From NCBI RefSeq assembly GCF_001653335.1, contig NZ_CP015079.1, positions 2,480,001 to 2,544,000 of the forward strand: a stretch of 64,000 nt of DNA, in the 5' to 3' direction. Of the stretch, positions 53,199-61,957 are shown in pieces. The stretch comes from Nocardioides dokdonensis FR1436. GTDB lineage: Bacteria > Actinomycetota > Actinomycetes > Propionibacteriales > Nocardioidaceae. Both the position numbers and the translations under genes were made by a program. Every line of letters begins with the position of its first letter. Position 1 is the stretch's first letter. The notes under the pieces are model-generated. The model did not search any database, had not been told where the DNA came from, and saw only the letters and a list, made by a program, of their open reading frames with translations.

Positions 53199-54313
53199 GC
53201 GGCGGCAACGCCAGGCTGCCCCGCGACCTGCACCCCGTCGCCTGGTGGGTCTGGGCGATCGGGCTGGCCGCCGCCGCCTCGGCGACCAGCAACCCGCTGA
53301 GCCTGCTCCTGCTCGTCGGCACCGCGGCGCTGGTCGTGGCGGCCCGCCGCTCCGACCAGCCGTGGGCGGGCTCGTTCCGCCTCTACCTGTGGCTGGGCCT
53401 GGCGATCGTGGTGATCCGGGTGCTGTTCCGCATCCTGCTCGGAGGCGGGTACGCCGCCGGCCCGGTGCTGCTGGACCTGCCCGAGATCCCGCTGCCCGAC
53501 CTCGCGGCCGGCATCGTGCTGCTCGGGCCGCTCAGCTCGCAGGCCCTGCTCGCCGGTCTCTACGACGGGATGCGGCTGGCCACCATCGTGATCTGCATCG
53601 GTGCCGCCAACTCCCTGGCCAACCCCAAGCGGCTGCTGCGCTCGGTGCCGCCGGCGCTCTACGAGATCGGCACCGCCCTCGTGGTCGCGGTGACCGTGCT
53701 GCCCCAGCTCGCCGACTCGGTGCGCCGGGTCCGAGCCGCGCAGGGCCTGCGCGCAGGGGCCAGCAGCCGCACGGGGCTCGTGAGACGGTCGCTGGTTCCG
53801 GTCCTGGAGGACGCCCTCGACCGCTCGCTGGCGATGGCGGCCGGGATGGACGCCCGCGGCTACGGGCGCAGCCCGGAGCAGTCCCGCAGCGCCCGCCTGC
53901 TCACCGGGACCCTGATGGTCAGCGGGCTGATCGGGGTCTGCGTGGGCACCTACGCCGTCCTCGACAGCACCGCGCCGCGGGTGCTGGCCCTGCCGATGCT
54001 CGCCCTCGGCGTCCTGCTGGCCTTCGCCGGCCTGGCGAGCGCCGGTCGCCGGGTCGAGCGCACCCGCTACCGCCCGGACCGGTGGCGCTGGCCCGAGGTC
54101 GTCGTCGCCGTGGCCGGCGTCGGGGCCGGGGCCGCTGGCCTGTGGGTCGGACGCGCCCAGCTCGACATCGCCCACCCGCCGCTCGACGCGGTCCCGACCG
54201 TCAGCCTGGCTGTGCTCCTCGGGGCCGCACTGGCGCTCGCCGGTGGCCTGGCCGCGCCCGCCGCCCCGACCGCCCCGACTGCCCAGGTCCCTGCTCCGGC
54301 GGTGGCCGCATGA
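53195..54313 (+). CDS. ecfT: ECF transporter T component (EcfT/CbiQ family)
   Basis: EcfT couples the ATPases to the substrate-binding S subunit. The 372-residue protein has about eight membrane helices and both cytoplasmic coupling motifs: the first in RAAQGLRAG and the second in GMDARGYG. It is about 100 residues longer than a usual EcfT because two further helices and an alanine/proline tail follow the second motif. It overlaps the genes on both sides by four bases. Confidence 0.9.
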   Translation: MSGGNARLPRDLHPVAWWVWAIGLAAAASATSNPLSLLLLVGTAALVVAARRSDQPWAGSFRLYLWLGLAIVVIRVLFRILLGGGYAAGPVLLDLPEIPLPDLAAGIVLLGPLSSQALLAGLYDGMRLATIVICIGAANSLANPKRLLRSVPPALYEIGTALVVAVTVLPQLADSVRRVRAAQGLRAGASSRTGLVRRSLVPVLEDALDRSLAMAAGMDARGYGRSPEQSRSARLLTGTLMVSGLIGVCVGTYAVLDSTAPRVLALPMLALGVLLAFAGLASAGRRVERTRYRPDRWRWPEVVVAVAGVGAGAAGLWVGRAQLDIAHPPLDAVPTVSLAVLLGAALALAGGLAAPAAPTAPTAQVPAPAVAA

Positions 54314-55908
54314 TCGAGCTGCGGGGCATCAGCTTCGCCTACGACCCCGAGCAGGCGCCGGTCCTCGACCGGGTCGACCTGGCGGTCGGGGAGGGCGAGC
54401 TGGTGCTCGTCTCCGGCCCCACCGGGGTCGGCAAGTCCACGCTCCTGGGGGTCGTGACCGGCCTGGTGCCCCGCTTCTCCGGCGGCACGCTGGACGGTGA
54501 CGTGCTGCTCGACGGCGCCAGCATCGTGCGCACCCCGCCCCGCGAGCGCGCCCACGCCATCGGCTACGTCGGGCAGGACCCGGCCCGCGGGTTCGTCACC
54601 GACACCGTCGAGGAGGAGCTCGCCTACGGCATGGAGCAGCTGGGCCTGCCCGCCGCGACGATGCGCCGCCGCGTCGAGGAGACCCTCGACCTGCTCGGCA
54701 TCGCCGACCTGCGCGCCCGCGACCTGCGCAGCCTGTCGGGCGGGCAGCAGCAGCGGGTCGCCATCGGCGCGGTGCTGACGATGCACCCGCGCCTGCTCGT
54801 GCTCGACGAGCCGACCTCCGCGCTCGACCCGACCGCTGCCGAGGAGGTGCTGGCCACCCTCACCCGGCTCGTGCACGACCTGGGTGTCTCGGTGCTGCTG
54901 GCCGAGCACCGGCTCGAGCGGGTGGTGCCCTTCGCCGACACCATGTGCCTGCTGCCCGGGGACGGCCGGCTGCTGGTGGGGGAGCCCGCCGAGCTGCTGC
55001 GCACCTCGCCGGTGGCCCCGCCCATCGTCGAGCTGGGGCGCGCCGCCGGCTGGTCGCCGCTCCCGCTCAGCGTCCGCGAGGCGCGCCGGCTCGCGCGCGA
55101 CCTGCGACCCCGGCTGAACGGCGTACCCGAGGAGGCGGTGGTGGTCGAGGCGCCCCGTGGCGCCGGGCTCCTCGCGCGCGGCGTCACCGTCGTCCACGGC
55201 GCCACCGTCGCGGTCCGCGAGGTCGACCTGCACCTGCCGCCGGGGCGGGTCACCGCGCTGATGGGGCGCAACGGGTCAGGCAAGTCGTCCCTGCTGTGGG
55301 CGCTGCAGGGCACCGGTCGGCGGTACGCCGGCAGCGTCGCCGTCGCCGGGACCGACCCCGCGGCGCTGGGTGCGACCGCCCGGCGGGCGCTGGTCGGGCT
55401 GCTGCCCCAGAACGCCGCGGACCTGCTCTACCTCGAGACGGTCGGCGAGGAGCTCGCCGCCGGGGACCCCGAGGGCTCTCCGGGCGCCTGTCGCGCGCTG
55501 CTGGACCGGCTGGTGCCGGGCATCGGCGACGAGGGCCACCCCCGCGACCTCTCCGAGGGGCAGCGGCTGGCGCTCGCGCTCGCGCTGGTCGTCGCCGCGC
55601 GACCGACGGTGGTGCTCCTCGACGAACCGACCCGGGGTCTGGACTACGCCGCGAAGCGTGAGCTGTCCCGGGTGCTGCGCGCGCTGGCCGCCGACGGGCA
55701 CGCGGTCCTCGTGGCCACCCACGACGTCGAGTTCGTGGCCCTGGGCGCCGACGACGCCGTGGTGCTGGCCGAGGGCGAGGTCGTCTCCTCCGGTCCGGCC
55801 CGCCGGGTCGCGATCGAGTCGCCCGCCTTCGCCCCGCAGGTCACCAAGATCCTGGGGTCGCCGTGGCTGCGCGTCGACGAGGTCGTCGCCGCCCTGGAGC
55901 CGGTGTGA
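54310..55908 (+). CDS. ecfA: Fused EcfA-EcfA' ATPase of the ECF transporter
   Basis: The 532-residue protein contains two ABC ATPase domains. The first has Walker A GPTGVGKST (36-44), signature LSGGQQQR (142-149) and Walker B LLVLDEPTS. The second has Walker A GRNGSGKSS (319-327), a diverged signature LSEGQRLAL (414 on) and Walker B VVLLDEPTRG. Both keep switch histidines (LAEHRLERV and ATHDVEFVA). It powers uptake with the T and S components. Overlaps neighbours by four bases. Confidence 0.93.
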   Translation: MIELRGISFAYDPEQAPVLDRVDLAVGEGELVLVSGPTGVGKSTLLGVVTGLVPRFSGGTLDGDVLLDGASIVRTPPRERAHAIGYVGQDPARGFVTDTVEEELAYGMEQLGLPAATMRRRVEETLDLLGIADLRARDLRSLSGGQQQRVAIGAVLTMHPRLLVLDEPTSALDPTAAEEVLATLTRLVHDLGVSVLLAEHRLERVVPFADTMCLLPGDGRLLVGEPAELLRTSPVAPPIVELGRAAGWSPLPLSVREARRLARDLRPRLNGVPEEAVVVEAPRGAGLLARGVTVVHGATVAVREVDLHLPPGRVTALMGRNGSGKSSLLWALQGTGRRYAGSVAVAGTDPAALGATARRALVGLLPQNAADLLYLETVGEELAAGDPEGSPGACRALLDRLVPGIGDEGHPRDLSEGQRLALALALVVAARPTVVLLDEPTRGLDYAAKRELSRVLRALAADGHAVLVATHDVEFVALGADDAVVLAEGEVVSSGPARRVAIESPAFAPQVTKILGSPWLRVDEVVAALEPV

Positions 55909-56741
55909 GCGCCGGCACCAGGGCCGTCCCCCTGAGCCGCCGCTCGGCGCTCGTGCTGTCCCTGGCCTCGCTGGCCGGGCTGATGATGCTGGCCTGGCCG
56001 CTGCTGCTCCGGGTGCCCGAGGGCACCCGGGTGGACCCGCCGTTCCTGTTCCTGGCGCTGCTGCCCGTGGTCGTGGCCGTCGTGCTGGCCGAGGTCAGCG
56101 AGGGCGGCCTCGATGCCCGGGTGCTCGCGGTGCTGGGTGTGCTCAGCGCCGTCAATGCGCTGGCCCGCGCCGTCTCGCCGGGCATCGCCGGCGTGGAGCT
56201 GGTCTTCTTCCTGCTCGTGCTCGGCGGCCGCGTCTTCGGTGCCGGGTTCGGCTTCGTGCTCGGCTGCACCAGCCTCTTCGCCTCGGCCCTGGTCACCGCC
56301 GGGGTGGGGCCCTGGCTGCCGTACCAAATGCTGGTCGCGGCGTGGGTCGGCATGGGGGCCGGGCTGCTGCCCCGTCGGGTTCACGGACGCGCCGAGATCG
56401 CGTTGCTGGTGGTCTACGGCATCGTCGCGGCGTACCTCTTCGGGGCCCTGATGAACCTGTCGGGCTGGCCGTTCCTGCTCGGTGTCGCGGTGCCCGGGCA
56501 CGAGGGGGACCTGACCTACGTCGCCGGGGCGCCGGTGCTGGAGAACCTGCACCGCTTCCTGATCTACACGCTGCTGACCTCGACCGGGGGCTGGGACACG
56601 CTGCGCGCGGTGACGAACACCGTCGCCATCGTGCTGCTCGGGCCCTCGATCCTCGCCGTCCTGCGCCGCGCGGCCCGCCGGGCCACGGTGACCGGGCGGG
56701 TGAGCGCCCCTGCCCCGGTCCCGGTCAGGGACGGATCCTGA
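55905..56741 (+). CDS. ECF transporter S component, probable cobalamin-binding subunit
   Basis: The 278-residue protein has six or more membrane helices, with the short conserved motifs YGIVAAYLFGALMNL and FGFVLGCTSLFASAL seen in large S components. B12 as the substrate is inferred from riboswitch control and the transcobalamin-like partners, not from binding residues. The GTG start overlaps the ATPase stop. Its end overlaps the converging lipoprotein gene by 17 bases. Confidence 0.82.
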   Translation: MSAGTRAVPLSRRSALVLSLASLAGLMMLAWPLLLRVPEGTRVDPPFLFLALLPVVVAVVLAEVSEGGLDARVLAVLGVLSAVNALARAVSPGIAGVELVFFLLVLGGRVFGAGFGFVLGCTSLFASALVTAGVGPWLPYQMLVAAWVGMGAGLLPRRVHGRAEIALLVVYGIVAAYLFGALMNLSGWPFLLGVAVPGHEGDLTYVAGAPVLENLHRFLIYTLLTSTGGWDTLRAVTNTVAIVLLGPSILAVLRRAARRATVTGRVSAPAPVPVRDGS

Positions 56742-57891
56742 GGATCCGGTCGTCGTCGGCGTCAGGGGAGCCCCGGCCGTCGCGGTTGCTGGTGGTCACC
56801 CACAGCGACCCGTCGGGCGCCTCGGCCACGGTGCGCATCCGACCGTGCTCCCCGACGAAGTACGCCGTCGGCTCGCTGGCCGTGGCCCCGTCGCGGTCGA
56901 CCTCGACGCGCCACAACCGCTCGCCCTGGAGCGCCGCGAGCCACAGGTGACCGGCTGCGAACGCCAGCCCCGACGGGGAGGCCTCGCCGGTCTCCCAGGT
57001 CAGCTGCGGATCGGTGTAGCCCTGCTCGGTCCCGCCGGTGCCCTCGACCTCGGGCCAGCCGTGGTCCTCGCCGCCCTCGACGAGGTTGAGCTCGTCGGCC
57101 TCGTCGGAGCCGAACTCCGAGGCCCACAACCGGTCAGCGACGAAGGCCAGGCCCTGCACGTTGCGGTGCCCCGACGAGAAGACCGGGCTGTCGGGCTCCG
57201 GGTTGCCGGGCGCGGGGTCGCCGCCGGCGGTGATCCGCAGGATCTTCCCGCCGAGGCTGTCGGGGTCCGGCGCCCGCGAGGGCTCGCCCGCGTCGCCGGT
57301 GGAGACGTAGAGGAAGCCGTCGGGGCCGAACTCGAGACGACCCCCGTCGTGGATGAACCCGTTGGGGATGCCGGTCAGCACCGGCTCCGTCTCGCCGAGC
57401 CGGGTGCCGCGCAGCCGGGCCCGCACCACGCGGTTGTCCTCGGCGGTGCTGACGTAGAGGTAGAGCAGCCGGTCCTCCTCGAAGTCGGGGGAGACCGCCA
57501 CGCCGAGCAGCCCCGCCTCGCCCTCGGGGGCGGCCTCGTCGACGGTGCCGGCCTCGACGACACGGTGCTCCTCGCCCCGCAGCAGCAGCACCCGGCCGCT
57601 GTCGCGCTCGGTCACCACGGCATCGCCGTCGGGCATGAAGTCCAGCCCCCAGGGGACCTCGAGACCGGTCGCCACGGTGTCGAGCAGCCGCGGGTCGGAC
57701 GTTGGAGCCTGGGGGGACGGCGAGGAGCCCGTCGGGTCCGGGGACGGCGTCGGGGTGGTCGGCAGCGGCGTACCGCTCGGGGTCGTCTCGATCATCCGCA
57801 CGTCGGTCGTGTTGCCCTCCTCGAGGCAGCCGGACAGCAGCGGCACGCTGAGCGCGCAGCCGGTGAGGACGGCGACCAGGCGCCGGTTCAC
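56725..57891 (-). CDS. PQQ-dependent sugar dehydrogenase family lipoprotein
   Basis: The 388-residue protein has a lipoprotein signal (LSGC, lipid on C22), a threonine/proline-rich spacer (about 30-65) and a six-bladed glucose/sorbosone dehydrogenase propeller. Family motifs include VPWGLDFMPDG, AGLLGVAVSPDF, NRVVRARL, HDGGRLEFGPDGFLYVSTGD and HRNVQGLAF. It should oxidise sugars on the outer face of the membrane if PQQ is available; many such actinobacterial proteins are uncharacterised. The GTG start overlaps the stop of the upstream hydrolase. Confidence 0.9.
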   Translation of the reverse strand: MNRRLVAVLTGCALSVPLLSGCLEEGNTTDVRMIETTPSGTPLPTTPTPSPDPTGSSPSPQAPTSDPRLLDTVATGLEVPWGLDFMPDGDAVVTERDSGRVLLLRGEEHRVVEAGTVDEAAPEGEAGLLGVAVSPDFEEDRLLYLYVSTAEDNRVVRARLRGTRLGETEPVLTGIPNGFIHDGGRLEFGPDGFLYVSTGDAGEPSRAPDPDSLGGKILRITAGGDPAPGNPEPDSPVFSSGHRNVQGLAFVADRLWASEFGSDEADELNLVEGGEDHGWPEVEGTGGTEQGYTDPQLTWETGEASPSGLAFAAGHLWLAALQGERLWRVEVDRDGATASEPTAYFVGEHGRMRTVAEAPDGSLWVTTSNRDGRGSPDADDDRILRIRP

Positions 57892-58802
57892 CCGACGCGC
57901 TCGAGGAAGTCGAGCAGCAGGGCGTGCAGCTCGTCAGGACGCTCCAGGGACAGGAAGTGGCTGCCCGGGAGCTCGTGGAAGGTGGCGTCCGGCAGGCGGG
58001 CGGCGGCGCTGGCCATGTCGCGGGCGCCGGCCAGGACGTCCCAGGTGCCGGCGACGAAGGCGGCGGGCACCCGGATCCGGCGCAGCGAGACCCGCGAGTG
58101 CTGGGAGGTGCGCAGCGCCAGGTGGAAGTACCAGTCCAGTGGCGTGGTGAGGAACTCGCGGACCGCCCTCGCCGCCATGTCGGGCTCGCTGACCGGCAGC
58201 ATGAACCCGGTGTGGCTCAGCGCCGCGATGGTGCGCCGGCCCACGGGCAGGCGGGTGGAGATCGGGGTCAGCGCGGACCCGGCGTGCTTGGCGGCGTGCG
58301 CGAGGGTGACGGTGAGCGTGCGGACCACCGGGCGGGGCAGGCGCAGCGGGGCCAGCATCGTGGCGAAGGTGTCGCCCGGCACGCCCGCGACGGCGAACAG
58401 GCCGCTGACCCGCTCGGGGTGGTGCAGGGCCAGCTCGAACATGGCGTTCACGCCCATCGACCAGCCCATCAGCACCGCCCGGTCGATCCCGAAGGCGTCC
58501 ATGACCGAGAGGCCGTCGTCGACGATGTCGGCGATGCCGCAGTGCTTGCGGTCCAGCGGCCGGTCGGAGCCGCCGACACCGCGGTGGTACCAGGACACGA
58601 CACGCACGCCGCAGTCGGGACGCAGCAGCGCGGGCCAGGCGTAGGGGCTGGTGCCCAGGCCGTTGCAGAGCACCACTGTCGGGCCGCTCATGGTCTGGTC
58701 GGGGTCGTTGGTCCAGGCGCGCAGCCGGGTGCCGTCGTCGGAGAGCACGTCACGGAACGCGAGCGAGGGCGAGGTGCTGGTGCGGGCCTCGGAGGTCGGC
58801 AT
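57888..58802 (-). CDS. Alpha/beta fold hydrolase
   Basis: The 304-residue protein has the hydrolase oxyanion segment (LCNGLGTSPYAW), nucleophile Ser in GWSMGVNA, a candidate Asp in GTWDVLAG and catalytic His in PGSHFLSLERP. It is similar to esterase/peroxidase-like members; the substrate is unknown. I use the ATG at 58800-58802, which has a CACAAT box six bases upstream, instead of a GTG at 58820. It is the first gene of a two-gene operon with the sugar dehydrogenase. Confidence 0.88.
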   Translation of the reverse strand: MPTSEARTSTSPSLAFRDVLSDDGTRLRAWTNDPDQTMSGPTVVLCNGLGTSPYAWPALLRPDCGVRVVSWYHRGVGGSDRPLDRKHCGIADIVDDGLSVMDAFGIDRAVLMGWSMGVNAMFELALHHPERVSGLFAVAGVPGDTFATMLAPLRLPRPVVRTLTVTLAHAAKHAGSALTPISTRLPVGRRTIAALSHTGFMLPVSEPDMAARAVREFLTTPLDWYFHLALRTSQHSRVSLRRIRVPAAFVAGTWDVLAGARDMASAAARLPDATFHELPGSHFLSLERPDELHALLLDFLERVG

Positions 58803-58808
58803 GCGCAG

Positions 58809-58814
58809 ATTGTG
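58809..58814 (-). promoter_or_regulatory. Candidate -10 box, leaderless hydrolase mRNA
   Basis: On the minus strand, CACAAT ends six bases before the hydrolase ATG. Confidence 0.35.
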
Positions 58815-58838
58815 CCCCACCGGCGCAGCGGCCGCGGA

Positions 58839-59054
58839 TCAGTGGTGGTGCGCCTGGTCCTGCTCGAAGGAGTCGCGCCGGGCCTCGAGACGCTCGAGGT
58901 AGTCCTCGACCTCCTGCCGCTCGACCCGACGCCGCGTCGTGGCGGTGCAGGCCACCATGGCGTTGCGCTGGGCGCCGCGCTGCGAGTCCACCGGCCAACG
59001 GCGGGCAGCGCCGGCGAGGTCGAGGACCGGCAGGACGAGGCGAGCGATCAGCAC
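58839..59054 (-). CDS. Small hypothetical protein
   Basis: The 71-residue frame begins with a GTG at 59052-59054 and a short hydrophobic stretch (MLIARLVLPVLDLAGA), then a charged helix (VERQEVEDYLERLEARRD) ending in HHH. It could be a small membrane-associated protein. The surrounding 58803-59148 stretch otherwise holds nothing I recognise. Support is limited to reading frame and composition. Confidence 0.45.
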   Translation of the reverse strand: MLIARLVLPVLDLAGAARRWPVDSQRGAQRNAMVACTATTRRRVERQEVEDYLERLEARRDSFEQDQAHHH

Positions 59055-59148
59055 GAGGGGGGCTCCAGGAGGTCGAGGAACCCCCGACAGTAGGACGCTT
59101 CCGTTGCCCGGGGGAGCCCGCGGCGTGACAGGTGCGTGAACACCCAGG

Positions 59149-60027
59149 TCAGTCGATCAGGGTGACCGGCCGCCGCTGGGAGCGGGTCGCGCCGATGCTC
59201 GCCAGCACCACGCACGCGACGGCGGCGTACTGCACCGCTCCGAGCAGCTCGCCGAGCACGACGATCCCGGCCAGGGCGGCCGCGGCCGGCTCGAGGCTCA
59301 TCAGGATGCCGAAGACGGCCGGGCGCAGGCGGCGCAGCGCCACCAGCTCGCAGCTGTAGGGGATCACCGAGGACAGCAGGCCGACGGCGGCGCCGATGAG
59401 CAGGATGCGCGGGTCGAGCAGGTCGGTGCCGCCGACCCCGACCGCGAAGGGCATCAGCAGCAGGGCCGCCACGAGGCTGGCCAGCACCAGGCCGTCGACG
59501 CCCTCCCAGTGCCGCCCGGTCTCCGCGCTCAACAGGATGTAGGCCGCCCACGCGCCGCCGGCCAGGAGCGCGAAGCCGACCCCGGCCCAGGTCAGGTCGG
59601 CGCCGTCGAAGCCCAGGAGCGCCACGCCGAGCCCGGCCAGCGCGACCCACACGAGGTCTCGTGCGCGCCGGGAGCCGAGGACCGCGAGGCTGAGCGGGCC
59701 GATGAACTCGATCGTGACCGCGACGCCGAGCGGGATCCGCGCGAAGGACTGGTAGATGGCCCAGTTCATCAGTCCCAGGCTGAGCCCGAACGCGACGACC
59801 ACCGCCCAGTCACGCCGGCTGCGACCGCGGACCCGGGGACGCACCACCAGGGCGAGCACCAGCACGCTGGAGGCCAGGCGCAGCCACACCATCGTGGTGG
59901 GCGCGATCTCGTCGAAGATCGACTTGGCGAAGCTCGCGCCCAGCTGCACCGAGGCGATGCCGACGAGGACCAGCCACACCGGTGACATCCCCAGTGGGAG
60001 GCGAGACGATGAGTTCACGTCGGCCAT
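59149..60027 (-). CDS. EamA family transporter (RhtA/drug-metabolite type)
   Basis: The 292-residue protein has ten membrane helices in two EamA repeats, with FIGPLSLAVLGSRRARD closing the first repeat and SLEPAAAALAGIVVLGE in the second. RhtA-type members export threonine, homoserine or related metabolites; the substrate here is unknown. The ATG has TAGGTT six bases upstream. Confidence 0.92.
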   Translation of the reverse strand: MADVNSSSRLPLGMSPVWLVLVGIASVQLGASFAKSIFDEIAPTTMVWLRLASSVLVLALVVRPRVRGRSRRDWAVVVAFGLSLGLMNWAIYQSFARIPLGVAVTIEFIGPLSLAVLGSRRARDLVWVALAGLGVALLGFDGADLTWAGVGFALLAGGAWAAYILLSAETGRHWEGVDGLVLASLVAALLLMPFAVGVGGTDLLDPRILLIGAAVGLLSSVIPYSCELVALRRLRPAVFGILMSLEPAAAALAGIVVLGELLGAVQYAAVACVVLASIGATRSQRRPVTLID

Positions 60028-60033
60028 GCGGTC

Positions 60034-60039
60034 AACCTA
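60034..60039 (-). promoter_or_regulatory. Candidate -10 box, leaderless EamA mRNA
   Basis: On the minus strand, TAGGTT ends six bases before the EamA ATG. Confidence 0.45.
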
Positions 60040-60081
60040 CGGGTAGGCCATGGACGACGAGGACATCGACGGAGGACGCAG

Positions 60082-61191
60082 ATGACGGATCGGGCGGCGA
60101 GCAGGACGGTGCTGATGGTCGGCACCCGCAAAGGGCTCTGGATCGGGACGGCCGACGACCAGCGCGAGGAGTGGTCCTTCACCGGGCCGCACTTCGACAT
60201 GCAGGAGGTCTACTCCTGCCTCGTCGACCCCCGCAGCAGCGACCAGGACGGGCGGCCGCGGCTGGTCGCGGGGGCGTCGTCGAGCTGGTTCGGCACCCAG
60301 GTGCACACCTCCGACGACCTCGGGACCGGGTGGCGGGCGGGCGCGCAGCCGCTGGCCTTCCCCGAGGACGTCGACGCCTCGGTGGAGCGCATCTGGCAGC
60401 TCAGCGCCGGCAGCGAGGCGGGGGTCCTGTGGGCCGGCACCGAGCCGGGCGCGGTCTTCCGCTCGCGCGACGACGGGGAGAGCTGGTCCCTGGAGCGTGC
60501 GCTGTGGGACCACCCGCACCGAACCCAGTGGTCCGCCGGGTTCGGCGGCCAGGCGTTCCACACCGTGCTGCCGCACCCCGACGACCCGGGGTCGGTGCTC
60601 ACGGCACTGTCGACCGGCGGCGTCTACCGCAGCACCGACGACGGCGCCTCCTGGCACCCGCGCAACCAGGGCATCCGCGCCGAGTTCCTGCCCGAGGGCG
60701 AGCAGTACCCCGAGTTCGGCCAGTGCGTGCACAAGGTCGCGCGCCACCCCTCCCGCCCCGAGCGGCTCTTCGCCCAGAACCACGGCGGGGTCTACCGCTC
60801 CGACGACGAGGGCGGCACCTGGGAGTCCATCGCCGACGGGCTGCCCGCCGACTTCGGCTTCCCGGTCGTGGTCCACCCGCACGAGCCCGACACCCTCTAC
60901 GTCTTCCCGCTCGGCGGCGCCGGCGGACGCTACCCACCCGAGGGTCGGGCCCGCGTGTGGTGCTCGCGCGACGCCGGGGCGAGCTGGACCGAGCTGGGGG
61001 AGGGCCTGCCCGACGGCTTCTTCGTCGGGGTCCTGCGCGACGCCATGTGTGCGGACGACCACGCCTCGGCCGGCCTCTACATCGGCGGCCGCAACGGCTC
61101 CGTCTGGGCCTCCGCCGACGCGGGGGAGACCTGGCGCAGCATCGTGACCGACCTGCCCGACGTCGTCTGCGTGCGCGCCGCCTCGTTCTAG
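60082..61191 (+). CDS. BNR/sortilin-type propeller protein
   Basis: The 369-residue protein is built of beta-propeller blades with repeated Asp-box motifs (SRDDGESW, STDDGASW, SDDEGGTW, SRDAGASW, SADAGETW). There is no signal peptide, so it is probably cytoplasmic. Such proteins are annotated as exo-alpha-sialidase or glycosyl hydrolase-like, but the sialidase arginine triad is not evident, so no enzymatic role is claimed. The ATG has GGAGG upstream and the gene stands alone. Confidence 0.82.
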   Translation: MTDRAASRTVLMVGTRKGLWIGTADDQREEWSFTGPHFDMQEVYSCLVDPRSSDQDGRPRLVAGASSSWFGTQVHTSDDLGTGWRAGAQPLAFPEDVDASVERIWQLSAGSEAGVLWAGTEPGAVFRSRDDGESWSLERALWDHPHRTQWSAGFGGQAFHTVLPHPDDPGSVLTALSTGGVYRSTDDGASWHPRNQGIRAEFLPEGEQYPEFGQCVHKVARHPSRPERLFAQNHGGVYRSDDEGGTWESIADGLPADFGFPVVVHPHEPDTLYVFPLGGAGGRYPPEGRARVWCSRDAGASWTELGEGLPDGFFVGVLRDAMCADDHASAGLYIGGRNGSVWASADAGETWRSIVTDLPDVVCVRAASF

Positions 61192-61320
61192 GTCCGCCGG
61201 TGGAACCGGATCGATCCCGCGAGACACACATCGGACTCGGAGGCCGAGCACAGCCTCTACACAGGTTCGCTGGGGATGGTCGAGACCGAACGAACGACAC
61301 GATCCCGACGAGGAGTCCTC

Positions 61321-61908
61321 ATGAACAGATCCACCAACATCCGACGCGGCGTGGCCATCGGCATCGCCGGAGCAGGTCTGGCCGTGGGCGGACTCGGTAT
61401 CGCTTCGGCGGCCGAGGACGGAGCCCAGTCCGAGAGCTCGACGCCCGCCGCGAGCTCCGCCACCGACACCGGTTCCGCCGAGCGCGGCGGACGCGATCGC
61501 GGTCACGGCCCGGGGCGCGGTCATGGGCCCGATGGCCCGGAGCTCGCCGAGGCCCTCGGCGTCAGTGAGACCGAGCTGAAGTCCGCGCTCGCGTCGGTCC
61601 GCGAGCAGCTCGAGCCGTCGCAGACCGACCGGTCCACGCCGCCGGCCGACGGCGAGCGCGAGGAGCGGCGCGGCCAGATGATCGACGCGCTCGCAGAAGA
61701 GCTCGGCCTTCCCGCAGCCGAGGTCACCTCGGCCTTCGAGGAGCTGCAGCAGGGTCTCGCGGAGGAGCGGCGTACCGGGCTGGGTGACCGGCTGGACGAA
61801 GCGGTCTCGGACGGCGACCTCACTGCCGGAGACCGGGCCTCGGTGCTGAAGGCCTTCGACGCCGGAGTGCTCGGTGGTGGGGCCGGGGGAGGCCACCGGG
61901 CTCGCTGA
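61321..61908 (+). CDS. Small secreted helical-repeat protein
   Basis: The 195-residue protein has a signal peptide (cleavage likely after A30, ASA), a serine/threonine-rich stretch, a GHGPGRGHGPDG linker, and two similar helical units: LAEALGVSETELKSAL (75-90) and LAEELGLPAAEVTSAF (124-139). A third, weaker unit lies at 159-184. The ATG at 61321 is preferred because GAGGAG lies directly upstream; an ATG at 61276 lacks one. Function unknown. Similar helical repeats occur in other actinobacterial exported proteins. Confidence 0.8.
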   Translation: MNRSTNIRRGVAIGIAGAGLAVGGLGIASAAEDGAQSESSTPAASSATDTGSAERGGRDRGHGPGRGHGPDGPELAEALGVSETELKSALASVREQLEPSQTDRSTPPADGEREERRGQMIDALAEELGLPAAEVTSAFEELQQGLAEERRTGLGDRLDEAVSDGDLTAGDRASVLKAFDAGVLGGGAGGGHRAR

Positions 61909-61926
61909 GCCCGCCGCCCCGGTGGG

Positions 61927-61957
61927 CCGGGCGCCCCCTGCGCACAGGGACGCCCGG
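61927..61957. terminator. Terminator hairpin between converging genes
   Basis: CCGGGCG (61927-61933) pairs with CGCCCGG (61951-61957), and inside it CCCTG (61936-61940) pairs with CAGGG (61945-61949) around CGCA. It lies between the secreted repeat protein gene and the GH65 gene and can serve both. Confidence 0.7.
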
